A stretch of DNA of 64,000 nucleotides from Mrakia gelida (lineage: Eukaryota; Basidiomycota; Tremellomycetes; Cystofilobasidiales; Mrakiaceae). The stretch is from positions 682,001-746,000 of the forward strand of contig BRON01000014.1 in assembly GCA_024345305.1 (NCBI GenBank), given 5' to 3'. The notes beneath the pieces are model-generated. The model was given only the letters and a program-made list of their open reading frames with translations, ran no database searches and was not told the DNA's origin. The position numbers and the translations under genes are program-made. Each line of letters opens with the position of its first letter. Within the stretch, counting starts at the first letter, position 1. Shown here in pieces: positions 45,496 to 58,499 of this stretch.

Positions 45496-46603
45496 GGATC
45501 ACTGCTTGACACACTGGCCTGCGAGAGACAGATCCCATCCTCGGAGGCAAGAGCCTTTCCGAAGAGTTGAGTAGAAGAGGGTGTCAGCGAAAGAGGGGAG
45601 AGGAGGAGAAGAAGGAGGATAAGAAGGCGCGTCGAAAAGCGAAGCACTCACGGACCACGCAAGATCCAACCTCGCAAGCGACTTCGTCGGCTCCGGTGAT
45701 ATCAGAGCAGTCGACTCCAGCTCCTCCAATGCATCCTCCGCACGAGCTGAAGATGAAGCAGGCAAAAACGGGATGAGGGGGTCAGTGAGAAGGGCCGGGA
45801 CGAAACGAATCGTACGCGAGCTCGACACAATTCGACTCGAGTCAATTCGACTCACTTGAGGTCCTCCTTGACGTTGATGCAGCCAAAACCCTTCGCGAGA
45901 GGGCAGGCCATTTCTCCGATGGGACAGACCTTCCCTCCGACGAAGGGAGACTGCTCGACGACGATGTCTGACCTCTTCTTCTTGTAAGCGGGGGAGGCGA
46001 GAGGTGCGGCGACTCCAGCGTTACCACCAGTGCCGACGGTAGAGCAAGATTGAGCGTAGGCGGCGTCCGAGTACGTGACTCCTCCGGTGTAGATCTGTGA
46101 ACGAGAACGAAGCGAGAGAGGTTAGTTCGAGTGAGAGGAGGGTCGAGGGAAAAAGATGGACGTGGACTCAAGCACGTCCCGTCTATAGCGAGGGTGTACC
46201 CGTTTTGTCCCTGGCAGCGATCTATCATGCCCTGAGTCCATCTGCTGTTCTCTAATCACCCGGAGCAGATTTTCGGAAATCTGAGGAGGAGAGGAAAGCG
46301 CGAAAAAAAAGTCAGCCCCGCTCATGTCGCGAACAAAGCGAAGCCTCGAACTCTTCCCTCACCCAGTGTAGGTGTAGCATCTCGTGGTCGCCGCATTGTA
46401 GTTCCATGCAGCACATCCTCCAACTCGAGAGTCACAGCTTGTGGAGCAGGCGGCCTGGTTCCCTGGATTGAAGAAAGGACTCCGGACGTGCCCGGATAGT
46501 TGTACGTCGTGGCAAAGGTAGAGCTGAATTGAACGTAGTCTCGAGCCTGGGAGGAGCTGGCGAGGGCGAGGAAGGCGAGTAGGGAGGGGACAATGGCGAG
46601 CAT
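45496..46603 (-). pseudogene. Cpl1-like secreted protein copy with in-frame TGA
   Basis: Paralogue of the gene at 6.5 kb, same five blocks: 46603-46363, 46280-46176, 46094-45856, 45746-45652, 45551-45496. A signal peptide opens it (LLAFLALASSSQA). The cysteine block reads ACSTSCDSRVGGCAAW; the 3' half is intact (IYTGGVTYSDAAYAQSC, GCINVKED, SCGGCIGGAGVDCSD, SCLRGW, end GQCVKQ). Block 2 has an in-frame TGA at 46258-46256 between ICSG and RWTQGMIDRCQG. The two frame breaks of the 6.5-kb copy are here too. Either a recent pseudogene or a gene with splicing I cannot resolve; the preserved 3' half leaves both open. Confidence 0.6.
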
Positions 46604-47139
46604 GGTTGAAGTCGACGAGAGGAGGGTCGAGAGTTGAGGGAGGGATGGGGCGAGAGGGAGGAGGGAAGGGAGGTAGAGGGTTCGAAAGGAGGGAAGGGAC
46701 GAATAAGGTTCGAAAGGAGGGAAGGGAAATGGAAGGAAGGAAGGTGGACGCTGGGAGTGAAAAGAGGGAAGAAACGAAACGGAAGGAAGTTCGAAGGGAC
46801 TCGGTTTTCAGAACAGACGCGCCTCACGACTCACGAGCCTTCGTTTCTTCTTCTCGTCCCTCCTCCGCTCCCAACCCCTTCATCCGCCGCAATCACAGTG
46901 AAGATGTCCTGCCGAAAACGACCACGTATGTGTTCAATCGATGTCTCAAAGCGCCTCCCTTTGTCTCGCAAAGACAGAGGGGAGCGTGCGAGATGTAACT
47001 CCGTCGGTGCGACGCGTTCGACCCTCGCTCCGTCTCCTCGTCCCTCCACCCTCCTTCCTCCGACCCCTCCCCTTCGATCCTTCGTCCCCCTTACGGTGTT
47101 TCAGCTGCAACGCGGCCAGACCGTTCTTCGCAGATCCGA

Positions 47140-47265
47140 GGCAGACCCGGCGAGGCGGCGACGAGAAGCCGCGAGCGAGCGAGGCAGGTCGATCGCGACG
47201 CGTCTTTCCCACCTCCCTCGTTCCTCCTTCCCTCCCTTCCCCATCCCAGCTCCTAGATCGAAGGA
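47140..47265. repeat. Imperfect direct repeat, unit 1
   Basis: Pairs with 47488-47605. Both run CCGAGG-AGA-CCGGC-A-GCG ... GACGCGTCTT ... CTCGTTC ... CCCAGCT-CT-GATCGAA with small differences. Separation is about 350 bp, same orientation. Confidence 0.6.
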
Positions 47266-47487
47266 GCGGGACTCATCCTCCATCCCTTGATCCTCCTTTA
47301 TCTCAGTCCCCCCCCCCCCCCTCGTCGTTTGAGCTTCAGTGTATGCGAGGCCAGGCCTGCCTCTCGCAGACCGGAGGTCGACGTCTTCGACGCGTCGACC
47401 TCCTTCTCCTTCTCCTTCTCCTTCAACCTCCTCCATCTTCCCCATTGATCCTTCCCTCGTCCTCCGTCGTTCCAGCTAGGCTCGTTC

Positions 47488-47605
47488 CGAGGTAGATCCG
47501 GCAAAGCGAGGTGACGAGCGTCGAGTCGAGAAGTCGACGCGTCTTCCTCCTCCCTCCTCGTTCGTTCTTCCCTTCCCCCGTCCCAGCTGCTGGATCGAAC
47601 CAAAA
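47488..47605. repeat. Imperfect direct repeat, unit 2
   Basis: Partner of 47140-47265. A related partial start (GCGAGGCCAGGCCTGCCTCTC) also lies at 47343-47363, so there may be two and a half units. Confidence 0.55.
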
Positions 47606-47894
47606 GAGTTTCATAACACGTGATCATAACCGAGAGCGAGCGAGAAATGAAATGGAGAGGGGAGCTAGGCTAGGTGCGAGGGTAGGGAGTTCGAAAGGAA
47701 AACAATCAAGGAGGAGGCAGGAAGGGGGTAGATAAGCATGGAAAGAGCGAGACTATAACGCGGTTCGAAGAGGAGGTGGACAAGAGAAGGAAGGAAGAGA
47801 GGGAAAGATAAAGAGCCAAAAGTGGAGGGCGAGGAGAACGAACGAAACGAAGAGTGGAAGCAGCGAGAAACGACGCCGACGCGTTCGAAGACCT

Positions 47895-50534
<2,640 letters not shown>

Positions 50535-51113
50535 GACGAGGAGAGAAGAGAGCGGCCTGGGGGGATACGAAGGGAGAGAAGCGTGCTGGAAGTGGGAGGA
50601 GCCGGGGGAGGATGGAACGAGATGGGCTGGGAGGGAGGGGAGGGAAGCGAAGTGAGCGTTGGTGGGGAGCGAGCGGACGCCTCTTTGTGCGTTTCCACCC
50701 GCGCCCGAACTCTCCGTAGGAAATACTAGTACACATTTCGGCGAAGACGTTCGTATCACGGATTCAAAAGAGTGAGACCCCAAATCTGCGAAAGTGAACT
50801 CGTAAAACCCGCGACGACCGAGCAAGCGAGCAAAACGAGCCCACCTCGGACGCGTCGCTTCCTCTCTTCCCTCCTGCTCTGCCAGCTCCCGGAAAACCTT
50901 CACCCCGTCTTACCAGCACTCTCGACCTCCTTCCTATCTCCTATCCTTCCCCGTGCAAATCTTCCTCCTCTCCAAAAATCACCAAAGGCAAGGGCCTCCG
51001 AGACTGCGCGCAAATCCTCCTTCTTCGAAGCTGACCTCCTCCCTTTCTTTCTTTCTCCTTCAACCCCTTCCCCTTCCCTCCCTCTTCTTCTCCCCTCTTC
51101 TCCATCCTCGGCC
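50535..51113. promoter_or_regulatory. Shared upstream region PHO85 / PXR1
   Basis: 579 bp between divergent start codons; GACGCGTC near 50849 and a pyrimidine-rich leader before the PXR1 ATG. No gene seen. Confidence 0.5.
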
Positions 51114-52689
51114 ATGGGACTCTCTGAACGACGAACGAAGCAGAAGATCGGGAACGATCCTAGGAACTTGGCTTGGAGACAAGGTACGGTCAAACTTCGA
51201 GCTCAGGTTTTGTCCGAGCTCGCTTCGACCTTCCTTCCCCATCCTCTCGCCCGTCTTGAGCTTTACGCTCTTGGCTTGAGGGCTCAGAGGATGGGAGGTA
51301 CAGCTCGAGCTATCTACGTCTCGAACAGCTTTCGCTTCTGCTTTCCTCGTCTCAGCTCGCTGACCTCCCTCCCCTCCTCCTCCCTTCTTCCCTCCCCCTC
51401 CCTCCCTTCTCAGACACCACCTCCTTCGGAGCCCAGTTCCTCGCCAAAGCAGGTCACACAGCCGGAACCGCACTCGGTCTCACCCCTTCCAACGGACTCG
51501 TCAACCCTATCGCCGTAGCTCGAAAGCTCGACAACTCGGGTATCGGAGTAGGACGAGCTCGTCGAGAAGGAGACGCTGAGGGAGGAGGAGCTGGAGGAGC
51601 TGGAACCGGCTTGGACGAGCTGCTCAAGAGGCTCAGAGGGGATACTCCTGGGAGTGGGAGTGGGAGCGAGAGTGGTGGGGAGAGGGTGTTGGGTGGGTTT
51701 GCGAAGGCTGGAGTGAAGGAGGAGAGGGACACCATCGTCGTTGGGAAGGAGGAGAGTCAGCCTGTCGCTAGTGGGAGTGGGAGTGGGAGTGGGACGGTTT
51801 TGGTGGAGACTGAGGTGGTGGCTGTTGAGTTGCCTAAGGTTAGGAGGTTGGCGTGAGTGGAACTTTTTCTCGCTCCCTTTCGTTTCAATCATCTTCGTTT
51901 CGTTCCGCGACCCGAGCTCACCTTCTTTCCTTCTCTCCTTTCCCTCCCCTTTCCCACCCCGTTACGATCTCCCCTCCCTCGCTCACTCTCACCCACGACA
52001 ACAGCCATCGTCAAAAGAACCTCGCCGCCAAACGTCTCGCCTCCCAATCCCCTCTCGCCATGTCTGAGATCCTCGGAATCCGCTCTGGAGCCGCTTCCCC
52101 ATCCCCCTTCCCCTCCCCTTCCCCGCTCGGAACTCCCATCACCTCGTTCGAATCGGAACCCAACCCTATGGACTCGACCAAGCTCAACCCCGATCTGACG
52201 ACGACGGCGAAGCTCAGCGTGGGAGATTACTTCAAGCAGAGGATGGAGGAGAAGAGGAAAGGGTTCGAGGAGGCGATGAGGTTGGCTAGGGAGAAGGCGG
52301 GAGGCTCGACTGAGGGTGCGAGTGGGAGTGGGAATGGGTTGGGAGTGGAGGAGGAGATCGTCGTTGTTGGAGGAGGACCTGCTCCCGTCGTCGTCGCTTC
52401 CGCGTTCGCTCCTGCTGCTGCTGTTGAGGAGTCAGAGGAGGAGGAGTCCGAGGAGGAGGAAGTGGTGGTGGCGGTGAAGGAGAAGAAGGTCAAGAAGGAG
52501 AAGCGGAAACGTTCGAAGGACGACGAGGAGGAGGACGCGTCGCCGTTGAGCGCTGAGGCTGAGAAGGCGAGGAAGAAGGAGAAGAAGGAGAGGAAGAAGG
52601 CTAAGAAGGAGGCTGCTGGGGGTGTGGAGGGGGAGAGTGAGAAGAAGAAGGAGAAGAGGGAGAAGAAGAAGAGTAAGAGGAGCGAGTAG
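51114..52689 (+). CDS. PXR1: PXR1/PinX1-like G-patch protein
   Basis: Nucleolar G-patch cofactor, expected to act with an RNA helicase in rRNA/snoRNA processing and to restrain telomerase. Three exons: 51114-51183, 51414-51852, 52005-52689; about 397 aa. N-terminus MGLSERRTKQKIGNDPRNLAW, then the G-patch FGAQFLAKAGHTAGTALGL. The middle has a Gly/Ser linker and a KNLAAKRLA helix. The telomerase-inhibitor-type motif is LSVGDYFKQRMEEKRKGFEEA. The C-terminus is a long Lys/Glu tail (KKEKKERKKAKK, EKREKKKSKR), a nucleolar signal. A GACGCGTC lies in the last exon. Confidence 0.9.
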
Positions 52690-53058
52690 AGTAGATGTTT
52701 GTCTCGTTCGATCGGACGACGATGGGTAGACTTTGCTCTCATTTCGATTCGCTTGCTATCCTTTTCGCTCGCTTCTCTTGGGATCTGCTTCTCTCCTTAT
52801 TTACGTATGCATATCTCTAACGACCTCCACCGAGTCCCGCAAGGTCAGACTTCCTCGCTCGCCTTGACTCTTCACAGTTTCGAGGACGCGTCGTCCTTGT
52901 TTTTCCTTCCTTCCTTAGACTGAGAGGTCTATACAACCAGGATTCTTCGCCTATGCTAAAGATACACGCGTCATCAACATCGGACTATGCAGACAGAGCG
53001 GGTCTATGCGAAACAACAACGACAAAGGAAGACGGAAATCAAAGCGACCTAAAACGGC
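52690..53058. other. Intergenic, tail-to-tail
   Basis: Convergent spacer; GACGCGTC near 52885. No gene seen. Confidence 0.5.
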
Positions 53059-53899
53059 CTAAAGTAACAGTTCGAGCTTGTACAACGAATCGAATGCCTC
53101 CTCGTCGTACGGTACCGTAGCTAAAACAACTACGGGTCCGGGAGGGAACGAGTCGATGAAGTTGGGGGTGAAGGAGGGAGGAGATCTTGACGCGTCGAGT
53201 GGTGGCGAGGGACGACGACGAGCGAGATGTTGGCGAGGACGAGCATGGATCTTGGTGGCTTCGATGATCTGGTGGTTGAAGATAACAAAAAGGCGAGGGC
53301 AAAGAAGCGAAGAGTCAGTCAGAGTTTGTGGGCTGAAAGAAAAGAAGCGAAGAAGAAGCAAGAACAGAACGAAGACTCACGACCGAATTTCCCAGGGTTT
53401 CACTACCAGCTACAGTGACCTCGATCTTGGTGATGATCTCCACGGTGACGATCTTGTCGCTCCCCAGCTTATCGCAGTCCAGCCAAAGATCCTCCGGTTC
53501 CTGCTTCCCCTGCTCTTCATCCGCATCGCCGTCGACGACCCACTCCTCGCGTCGCAAACTCCCACTCGTCGACCCACTCCCCACCGAGCCCCTACCAGGC
53601 AGCCAAGACCTCGTCACAAGCGAGCCTCTATCCGAGCCAAAGCTTCTTCTGCTTCCCGTCTCTCTTCCATCCTCAGCATCGGATCCGTCCATGGTCGACG
53701 ACGTCGAGCTCGTTCCATCGCTCCCTCCCACTGCTCTTCCCTTCTTCCCAACACCAGCCGTTTTGGCGATTTTGACCCAAAGTCCGACGAGTGGAGATCC
53801 AGTGACGGTGATCCTGCGAATGCGTTGGCGACGAGAAGGAGTTGTGGAGAGGGTAGAGTTGTCGTCTTCGTCGTTGAGCTCGAGCGGAACGCCCGTCAT
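53059..53899 (-). CDS. Unrecognised 241-aa protein
   Basis: Not recognised. Two exons, 53899-53384 and 53268-53059, joined in phase 0 by an intron with CTGACT. The N-terminal part is TPSRRQRIRRITVTGSPLVG followed by a Ser/Gly-rich linker. Then come an acidic PEDLWLDCDKL and a strand-rich KIVTVEIITKIEVTVAGSE. The second exon has HARPRQHLARRRPSPP, then FTPNFIDSFPPGPVVVLATV and an acidic-aromatic end, PYDEEAFDSLYKLELLL. No signal peptide or membrane segment. Both exons keep compact, non-repetitive coding sequence, which supports reality. GACGCGTC lies in exon 2. Confidence 0.62.
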
Positions 53900-54812
53900 C
53901 CGAACTGATGTTGTATAGAGAGCGAGAGGGAGCGAACGAGAAGACCGAAATTGTTGGGTTATGCGAATGGGTGGGTAGGTGTTGTTTCGATACGCTTGAG
54001 GGGAGAGAGAGTGGGAGGGGATGGTCGTGGTTGAAGGGGAGGGGGCCTGAGAGACAAAGAAAACGAAAGTGAGCTCGAGAGCCAGAGATGTTTCCAGAAC
54101 CGAACCGACGAGCCCCCAACTCAATCCAGCTGCGATACGAATACCATGGCGTCCAAGCTTCTCAGCTGCGAATCGGACAGAAACGTGGTTTGGGCGTGGC
54201 TCAGTTGGGTCCGAAAGAGGCTGAGACAGAGATGAGACTTGATCGAGACACGAGCTGACAAAAGTATACAGCACTGGAGGAGGGGGCCACGAGGGGGCCA
54301 GGGGGCCAGGAGGATGTATACAGGGCTACTGAGACGCGTCTGTGAAACTGTCGGAGAGAGGGAGAGAGAAAGTTCGCCCGGAAGCGAAACAGGCTCGCTC
54401 GTGAGGAGAGGGAGAAAGTCGCGTCCCGTCGAGCGGCGAGCTTCGTCTGAGGGGATCCGACAATTGGTGCTTCGTGATGATCAAGGACTTTGGACGGAAC
54501 ATACGGGGACTCGTTCGATCGAGTTAGGGAGAGTTCATGGGGAAGCGAGGAGGAGAAAGAGGAGGGGAGGCAAGGGACGGGTCGCTGAGGGTCCTAAGCG
54601 TCCGTTCGCTTTCACCCCTCTACTGCCCTTCAAAACAATATCGACGTCAGGTCGAAGGTCATCTAGATTAGCAAAGGCAAGGGTATAGGAGTACGAGAGA
54701 CAGCGAGCGAAAGACGAGCGATGTGAGAACTGAACGCGTCTCTGGGCCATCCAAAACGAACCGAAAGAGAACACGAGCGCGGTGTCCAGCACCTCCAGAA
54801 CCTTCACTGCAT
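53900..54812. other. Intergenic
   Basis: No supported gene; a tandem-like GAGGGGGCCA pattern occurs near 54280-54310. GACGCGTC near 54335. Confidence 0.45.
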
Positions 54813-56254
54813 CTAGACCAGCTCACTCCGCGTCCCGACGACGGGACCCAGCACCGGCGCCTCTCCCTCAGCAGCAACCAAAGGAGCGACTCCCAGATCC
54901 ACCTCCTCTCCCTCCTCCTCCTCGCTCCTCGCAGCAACGCCTCTCTCCTTTCCCATCTTCCCCACCGGCACCTCCCCAACCAGGTTCAAGCTCCTCTCTC
55001 CAGCACCTAGCAGACCCTGGGTCGAAGTCCTCCTGCTCCCAGCATCGACGTATCCACTGCTGCTTCCGACCTCCTCCCGTTCGACGCGAGCGTAAGTTTG
55101 AGCTGAAGGAAGAGGAGGTTCGTCGTAGGCGTCCGGAGGAGGGGAGATGAGGTCGCCCGAGGGAGTGATCTCGACTCCGTTGGGGAGACCAGCTCGAGAT
55201 CCAGCGTCGAGGACTTGTTCGAGGGGACGAGGTCGGTTTCGAGAGGAGTTGGAGGAAGAGGAGTTGGTGTGGTAGCCTGATTTGATTCGGTTGTTAGATG
55301 AGGATTCGCTGGGAGAGGTGAAGAGAGAGAAGACGGGTGTTAGCAGGGCTGAGCGAGGTATGAGACGAGAGAGAGACGGCGAGACTGAGGGGAGAAAGAG
55401 CGAGCTCGGACTCACCGGATCTCAGCGATCAAGTCTTCGAGAGAGTAGAAGCCCAGAGGTCCAAAGGAGAACATTCTAGTGTAGTAGCTGGCTTTATCGA
55501 GAGGTCCTAGGAAGGCGTGGAGGGTGAGGTTCGGGTGACCAGGGTTGAGAGGATCCTCTGGGAAAGAAGGACAAGAAGGGAAGGAGAGCGAAGGTCAGCT
55601 CGAGCTCGGCCCTCGGACCCTCTGCCCTTCTCCAGCACTGGGAGTACATAGGAAGCTGCACTCACTGAACGGCGAAGTCACGAAACCAATCCTTTCCTCC
55701 AGTTGAGAGCGTCCAGGCGAAGGCGAAGACGGAGGGAAGGTGGATGAGGACGAGGGGTTGTTTTGGCTGAAGGTCGATTGGGAGGTGAACTGATCGATGA
55801 GGAGGGAATGGGCGAGGGAGTGGAGTCGAGAGAGTAAAGGGACCGAGGCTGGAGAGAAGTCGTAGATGGAGGAGAGAGCTGGAGCGACGAGGAAGGTGAG
55901 GTGGCCTGCGAGAAGGGGGGAGGGAGAGGGGAGGAAGCGGAGGAGGGTCGAGGTCAACGTCATGGAGGGGAGAGAGACGAGCTCGTTCCTCCTCACGAGA
56001 AGAGAAGGAGAGAAGATTTTCTCTCTTGTTCACTCACCCCCTGAAGCTAGACTCCTCTCCTCTTCTCTGAAGACCAAGCAGTCGTCGTCCGAGTGGACGA
56101 GCTGTCCTTTCCGAAGACTGTTTGGGATAGGGATGCGTGCGTTCGAGGAGGAGGACGACCGCCCTGACGAGGGAAACAGCAACGAAGTCGCAGAGGGACG
56201 AGGTAGGAAGGCCGTAGAAGTGTTGGGGGAAGGGACAGGGGAGACATTCGACAT
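54813..56254 (-). CDS. Unrecognised protein of about 365 aa
   Basis: Not recognised. Four exons: 56254-56038, 55905-55666, 55557-55416, 55308-54813, phases consistent. A Ser/Pro-rich start leads to a structured middle: GHLTFLVAPALSSIYDF, PLLSRLHSLAHSLLIDQF, ERIGFVTSPF, HPNLTLHAFLGPLDKAS, YYTRMFSFGPLGFYSLEDLI. The C-terminal exon is disordered and Ser/Glu-rich. The middle is hydrophobic but without a clear membrane span. The conserved-looking core (residues about 70-200) suggests a small folded domain. It could belong to an uncharacterised fungal family. Confidence 0.62.
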
Positions 56255-56935
56255 GGTGGAAGTAGCGTGCTGGTGGTTGAGAGCGACGACGACGAAAGGA
56301 AGGAAGGGAGGAACAAGCTCAAACGAGACTGCGAGGTCTCGCTCTCCCTCCCTCTCTACAGGGTTTTAGCCGACTTCTCAGAGTCAAATCTTCTCGCAGG
56401 ACGTCTCTTTCGGTGGAGACATCTCATAAGATGTGGTTAAAACGAGTCATAGATCTCTGCAGCTCGTGAACGAGCGCGAAACGAAGGGAAACGAGCATGT
56501 TTGATCGCGAAGTCAGCATGCCCCAAGAAGTTCGAGCTCTTTCGAGCAAGATCTCTAGATGGCTAGCCCGGCTTATCGCACATCCAGACCCAGACTCCTA
56601 CAATCTCCCATCTCTGGGAGAAGAGAAGAAGCGTCCTCCTAATCTCACCGCCCCTGCCAAATCAGTACCGGCTCCTCTGCCCTTGCTCGACTCCGGTTTG
56701 AAGAGAGTCAAGAGAGGGAAGGATGAAAGCCAGTGGCAGCCCCAGCTGTTCGTCAACTCGAAAGTGAGAGGGAGGAAGCGAGGGGACGGGTTGGAGATCA
56801 ACAAGAAGGACGAGGGCGAGCTCGACTTTTGTCTTCGCGAAAAAGAAGAAGCGTGCTCGGGAGGGCGGTACCCTTTCGAAGGCTCGTCGTGTAGCAGGAA
56901 GCAATCCTCAACCACCAACACAGAGGCGTACAAAG
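56255..56935. other. Intergenic, divergent
   Basis: Promoter space between the previous gene and PTH2. A 248-codon open frame starting at 56497 runs through it but shows no family features. Confidence 0.5.
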
Positions 56936-58167
56936 ATGGCTCTCAGTCCTCAGGCATCGTCGCACATCGCTGTCGCGTTGCTCAGCTTGTAAGTCGTCGA
57001 GTCTCCCGGAAGGAATGCGTCGAGTCGCGCGAAGCTCACCTTTCCCTCCCTTCCTTTCCTTTCGTTCAGGTTCGCTGGCTACTGGATCGGAGTCGGATCG
57101 CGCCTGAGCTCAGTCATCGGTCGTGGAGGGGATCTCGAGGAGGAGGAAAAGCTTGCTCCTGCGTCCAAGGAAGCTCCCAAATCGGCGGAGAAGAAGGAGA
57201 AGAAGGGAGAGGAGGAGGAGAGCGGAGACGACGACGATGAGGAGGAGTACTCGTCTTCCGAGGATGAGGATGGACCCGTCGAAGGGTTGGACAAGATCAA
57301 GGCTGGGTTCATGGAGGAGTGCAAGCTCGTGAGTTCTCTTTCTCGGTCTTGTGAGAAGGGAGGGAACTGAGCCCGCGAGATTGGAGGAGAAGGAAGCGTC
57401 GAGCTCAACACCTCGCTCACCTTCGTCTCGGCCACGCTGACCTTGACTCGTGGGTTTCGCTTCTCGCTGCATAGGTCCTCATCGTTCGAACTGATCTCAA
57501 GATGACCAAGGGAAAGATCGCTGCTCAGTGCGGGTCAGTCTTTCGCTTTCCTTTGTCTCGCTTCACCTCGACCGACCCCTTCGCTCGTTCGCCCGTTCTT
57601 CGTTCCATTTGACTAAGCCCTTCCTCGCCTTACTCTGCCCTGCAGACACGCAACCCTCGCCTGCTACAAAACTCTTCTCGCCTCCAACCCCGCCCTTCTC
57701 GCTCACTGGGAACGAACAGGGTGCGTCTTCGCGTCTCTCTCTTTCCTTTCCTCTTTCTCTCGCATCGCTCTTCGCGGATGCCGCCCTCCCGTACCCTCTC
57801 GTCTCCTTTCTCACCTTCCTCGCCCATCTTTCTCTCCTCCGCGTCCCAGTCAAGCCAAAATCGCCCTTCAAATCGCCTCAGAGGATGATCTTCTCCTCCT
57901 CCAAGCGACCGCTCAGTCCCTCAACCTCTGCGCCAGGGATATCCAGGACGCTGGACGGACTCAGATCGCCGCTGGAAGCAGGACTGTTCTGGGTATCGGG
58001 CCCGGTGAGTATCGGCTCCTTTTTGTTCTGAGAGAGCTGGCAGAGGAACAAACGCGTCGAGAGTCTTCGCGAGTGCGTCGAGCTGACCTCCTTGTTTCGA
58101 TTTCCTCACCCTCCTAGGACCTGTTCGACTGATCAACGAGGTTACTGGCCATCTCAAGCTGCTGTAG
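56936..58167 (+). CDS. PTH2: Peptidyl-tRNA hydrolase 2
   Basis: Releases peptides from peptidyl-tRNA after abortive translation; Pth2/Bit1 family. Six exons: 56936-56988, 57070-57328, 57475-57533, 57646-57720, 57850-58004, 58118-58167; about 216 aa. A hydrophobic N-terminal helix (IAVALLSLFAGYWIGVGS) likely anchors it to mitochondria, as in human PTRH2. An acidic Glu/Asp/Ser linker follows. The catalytic domain is CKLVLIVRTDLKMTKGKIAA, QCGHATLACYKTLL, DLLLLQATAQSLNL, IQDAGRTQIAAGSRTVLGIG and the end VTGHLKLL. All family signature residues (the Lys of MTKGK, the His of QCGHA, the Asp of QDAG) are present. Confidence 0.94.
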
Positions 58168-58499
58168 ATCTATGTGCTTCGAATCTCTGATCTCTTGTCC
58201 TCGAAAGAGAGGGCTCGGAGAAGAGAGAGGCGAGCGCAAAACAGACCCTGCATCAGTCACTCTTCGGCGAGACAAAGAGCACCAAAATACTCTCGCAGCT
58301 ACTCCCACGCATCACCAATAGTGTGCTGATTTTTCTCTGGCGTAAAGAAAACGAAAAAGCTCGGAAGCGACCCAACCGAGACAGCCTCCCTCGCTCGAGC
58401 TCGAGCTCGATCCTCCTCCCGACTTCCATCATCCCATCCATCCCCTTCTTTCTCTCTCGTCGCCTCTACGCTCTCGCCCTCGGCTGATTCGTTGTTAAC
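58168..58499. other. Intergenic
   Basis: Spacer of 332 bp with no gene seen. Confidence 0.5.

Larger units (their letters stand above)
46604..47894. other. Spacer with repeat pair, no supported gene
   Basis: No gene I can support. An ATG at 46904 with a consensus GTATGT donor (MSCRKRPR, then GTATGTG) starts a possible short exon, but no continuing frame was found. Three GACGCGTC sites sit within 400 bp (near 47200, 47389, 47538). Confidence 0.4.

Noticed and set aside
46256..46258. TGA in the Cpl1-like copy read as selenocysteine or a 15-nt intron
   Set aside because: Fungi of this group are not known to use selenocysteine, and a 15-nt intron (46260-46246) would be below any known fungal size, though it would keep frame; kept only as a footnote to the frame-break finding.
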